The position numbers and the translations under genes are program-made. The notes under the pieces are model-generated. The model saw only the letters and a program-made list of their open reading frames with translations. It made no database searches and had not been told where the DNA came from. A stretch of 24,280 nucleotides of DNA from CAZPMT01 sp964587655 (lineage in GTDB: Bacteria; Hydrogenedentota; Hydrogenedentia; Hydrogenedentales; SLHB01). How positions within the stretch are numbered: position 1 is the first letter of the stretch; each line of letters starts with the position of its first letter. This document shows positions 23,729 through 24,280 of the stretch, piece by piece. The stretch lies in NCBI GenBank assembly GCA_964587655.1, contig CAZPMT010000082.1:1-24280 (forward strand), given 5' to 3'.

Positions 23729-24029
23729 AGATTCTCTCCTTCTTTCGCCTTAAGAGGCTGTAGGCTGAAGGGTTGATAAGGAAGATAGCCCCTTGCCCTT
23801 CGGTCTTCAGCCCAACCCAAGTTTCCAATTGTAGCAGAGCCGCACGGAAATTCAAATGAAAAATCCCATGGCGCTAAGGAGGCGCCGCCTCATTTGTAAA
23901 GACTCGTTACTTGTGCGTGCGATATGGTAGATTAGGCGGTGGAACACGCGACGCGCGTTCTCCGCAGTTTGTCGTGATTTGATAAACTGTGAAGCGGCCC
24001 GGCGCTTGGTGGGAGAGAACAAGACCGGA
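23729..24029. other. 301-bp intergenic region with hairpin and palindromic repeat E
   Basis: It contains an inverted pair GGCTGAAG (23763-23770) / CTTCAGCC (23805-23812), with CTGAAGGG / CCCTTCGG variants inside, and palindromic copy E at 23964-23990. No clear promoter was seen. Confidence 0.55.
23964..23990 (-). repeat. Palindromic repeat copy E (degenerate)
   Basis: GCAGTTTGTC and GATAAACTGT match as inverted repeats at 8 of 10 positions. The spacer GTGATTT is identical to that of copy A, so it has the same orientation. Confidence 0.85.
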
Positions 24030-24227
24030 ATGAAAGTTCGTACAAGACTGCTCGCGCTGCTCGTTGCCTTTACGAGTCTCTGCGTTGCCGGCGTCTTCAC
24101 GGCGCATTACGCGGCATCCACGTATATAAAGTCGCTGCAGAGCGAGGGGACACGCGTCCGCCGGACCGTCCTCCTCAATATTGTCGACTTGCACGCGAGA
24201 CTCCTGCGAGCGGTTGCCGGCCCTTAG
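24030..24227 (+). CDS. Short single-span membrane protein, possibly a truncated sensor N-terminus
   Basis: ATG 24030 opens 65 codons: a basic start (MKVRTR), one membrane helix (LLALLVAFTSLCVAGVFTAH) and a charged helical stretch SLQSEGTRVRRTVLLNIVDL, then TAG at 24225-24227. The order 'basic, helix, charged helix' resembles the first 65 residues of membrane sensor proteins, such as those with CHASE4-type periplasmic domains, which normally continue for hundreds of residues. The gene may therefore be cut short by a frameshift or stop, or may be a genuine small protein. GGGAG is 14 bases upstream, a poor Shine-Dalgarno. Past the stop, an AAAGG-led ATG at 24254 runs off the window and is too short to judge. 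Confidence 0.45.
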   Translation: MKVRTRLLALLVAFTSLCVAGVFTAHYAASTYIKSLQSEGTRVRRTVLLNIVDLHARLLRAVAGP

Positions 24228-24280
24228 GATCCGTAAATAAATAAAGGTATCAAATGATTTGGGACTGTCGAGGCCGGATC

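Noticed and set aside
1..24280. tRNA or rRNA genes
   Set aside because: No T-arm/CCA-type ends or conserved rRNA blocks were recognised on either strand.

Overview
The window is GC-rich chromosomal DNA from a Gram-negative-type bacterium that exports much of its proteome. It carries Sec and twin-arginine (Tat) signal peptides, a lipobox, an M6 metalloprotease with a C-terminal membrane tail, GH29, GH42-like and GH43-like carbohydrate-active proteins, two Gfo/Idh/MocA oxidoreductases and a DegT/DnrJ aminotransferase-fold protein behind a Tat signal. This mix resembles polysaccharide-degrading lineages such as Hydrogenedentota or Planctomycetota. That placement is an inference from gene content, as no rRNA or other phylogenetic marker is present.

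Layout. 1-818: 3' end of a PQQ-type beta-propeller protein. 837-3464 (-): secreted M6 metalloprotease. 3714-6040 (+): two-gene carbohydrate unit, a GH43-like propeller followed by a GH29 alpha-L-fucosidase broken by a one-base frameshift near 5290. 6109-8100: OsmC protein (-) divergent from an MFS transporter (+). 8228-9409 (+): orphan cupin protein. 9436-9567: MITE-like element. 9601-11075: 5-formyltetrahydrofolate cyclo-ligase (-) divergent from a small methyltransferase (+). 11097-12419 (-): Tat-DegT protein. 12570-12654: paired inverted repeat. 12799-14746 (+): HAD phosphatase followed 7 bases later by a Tat/lipobox propeller protein. 14832-15815 (-): Gfo/Idh/MocA. 15994-17649 (+): FHA-GAF-HD-GYP signalling protein with a C-terminal zinc-ribbon-like motif. 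17906-18232 (+): SCP2 protein with a plausible promoter and terminator. 18365-19138 (+): alpha/beta hydrolase. 19199-21772 (-): large secreted GH42-like protein. 22127-22759 (+): GNAT acetyltransferase. 22769-23728 (-): second Gfo/Idh/MocA. 24030-24227 (+): short membrane protein that looks truncated.

The genes do not form one pathway. The consistent theme is secreted breakdown and handling of glycans and proteins, with cytoplasmic sugar oxidoreductases and housekeeping enzymes interspersed.

The least ordinary signal is a family of five palindromes (arms CACAGTTTGTC / GACAAACTGTG around a 7-base spacer) at 21677-23991. They share a directional spacer. One copy sits in frame inside the GH42-like coding sequence just after the signal peptide, and two more lie directly upstream of that gene. 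In one orientation the element has no stop codon in any frame, which recalls palindromic elements that insert into coding sequences, such as Rickettsia RPEs. Two further repeat types are present: a MITE-like element, and ATTCCC-N8-GGGAAT palindromes that match the neisserial dRS3 pattern.
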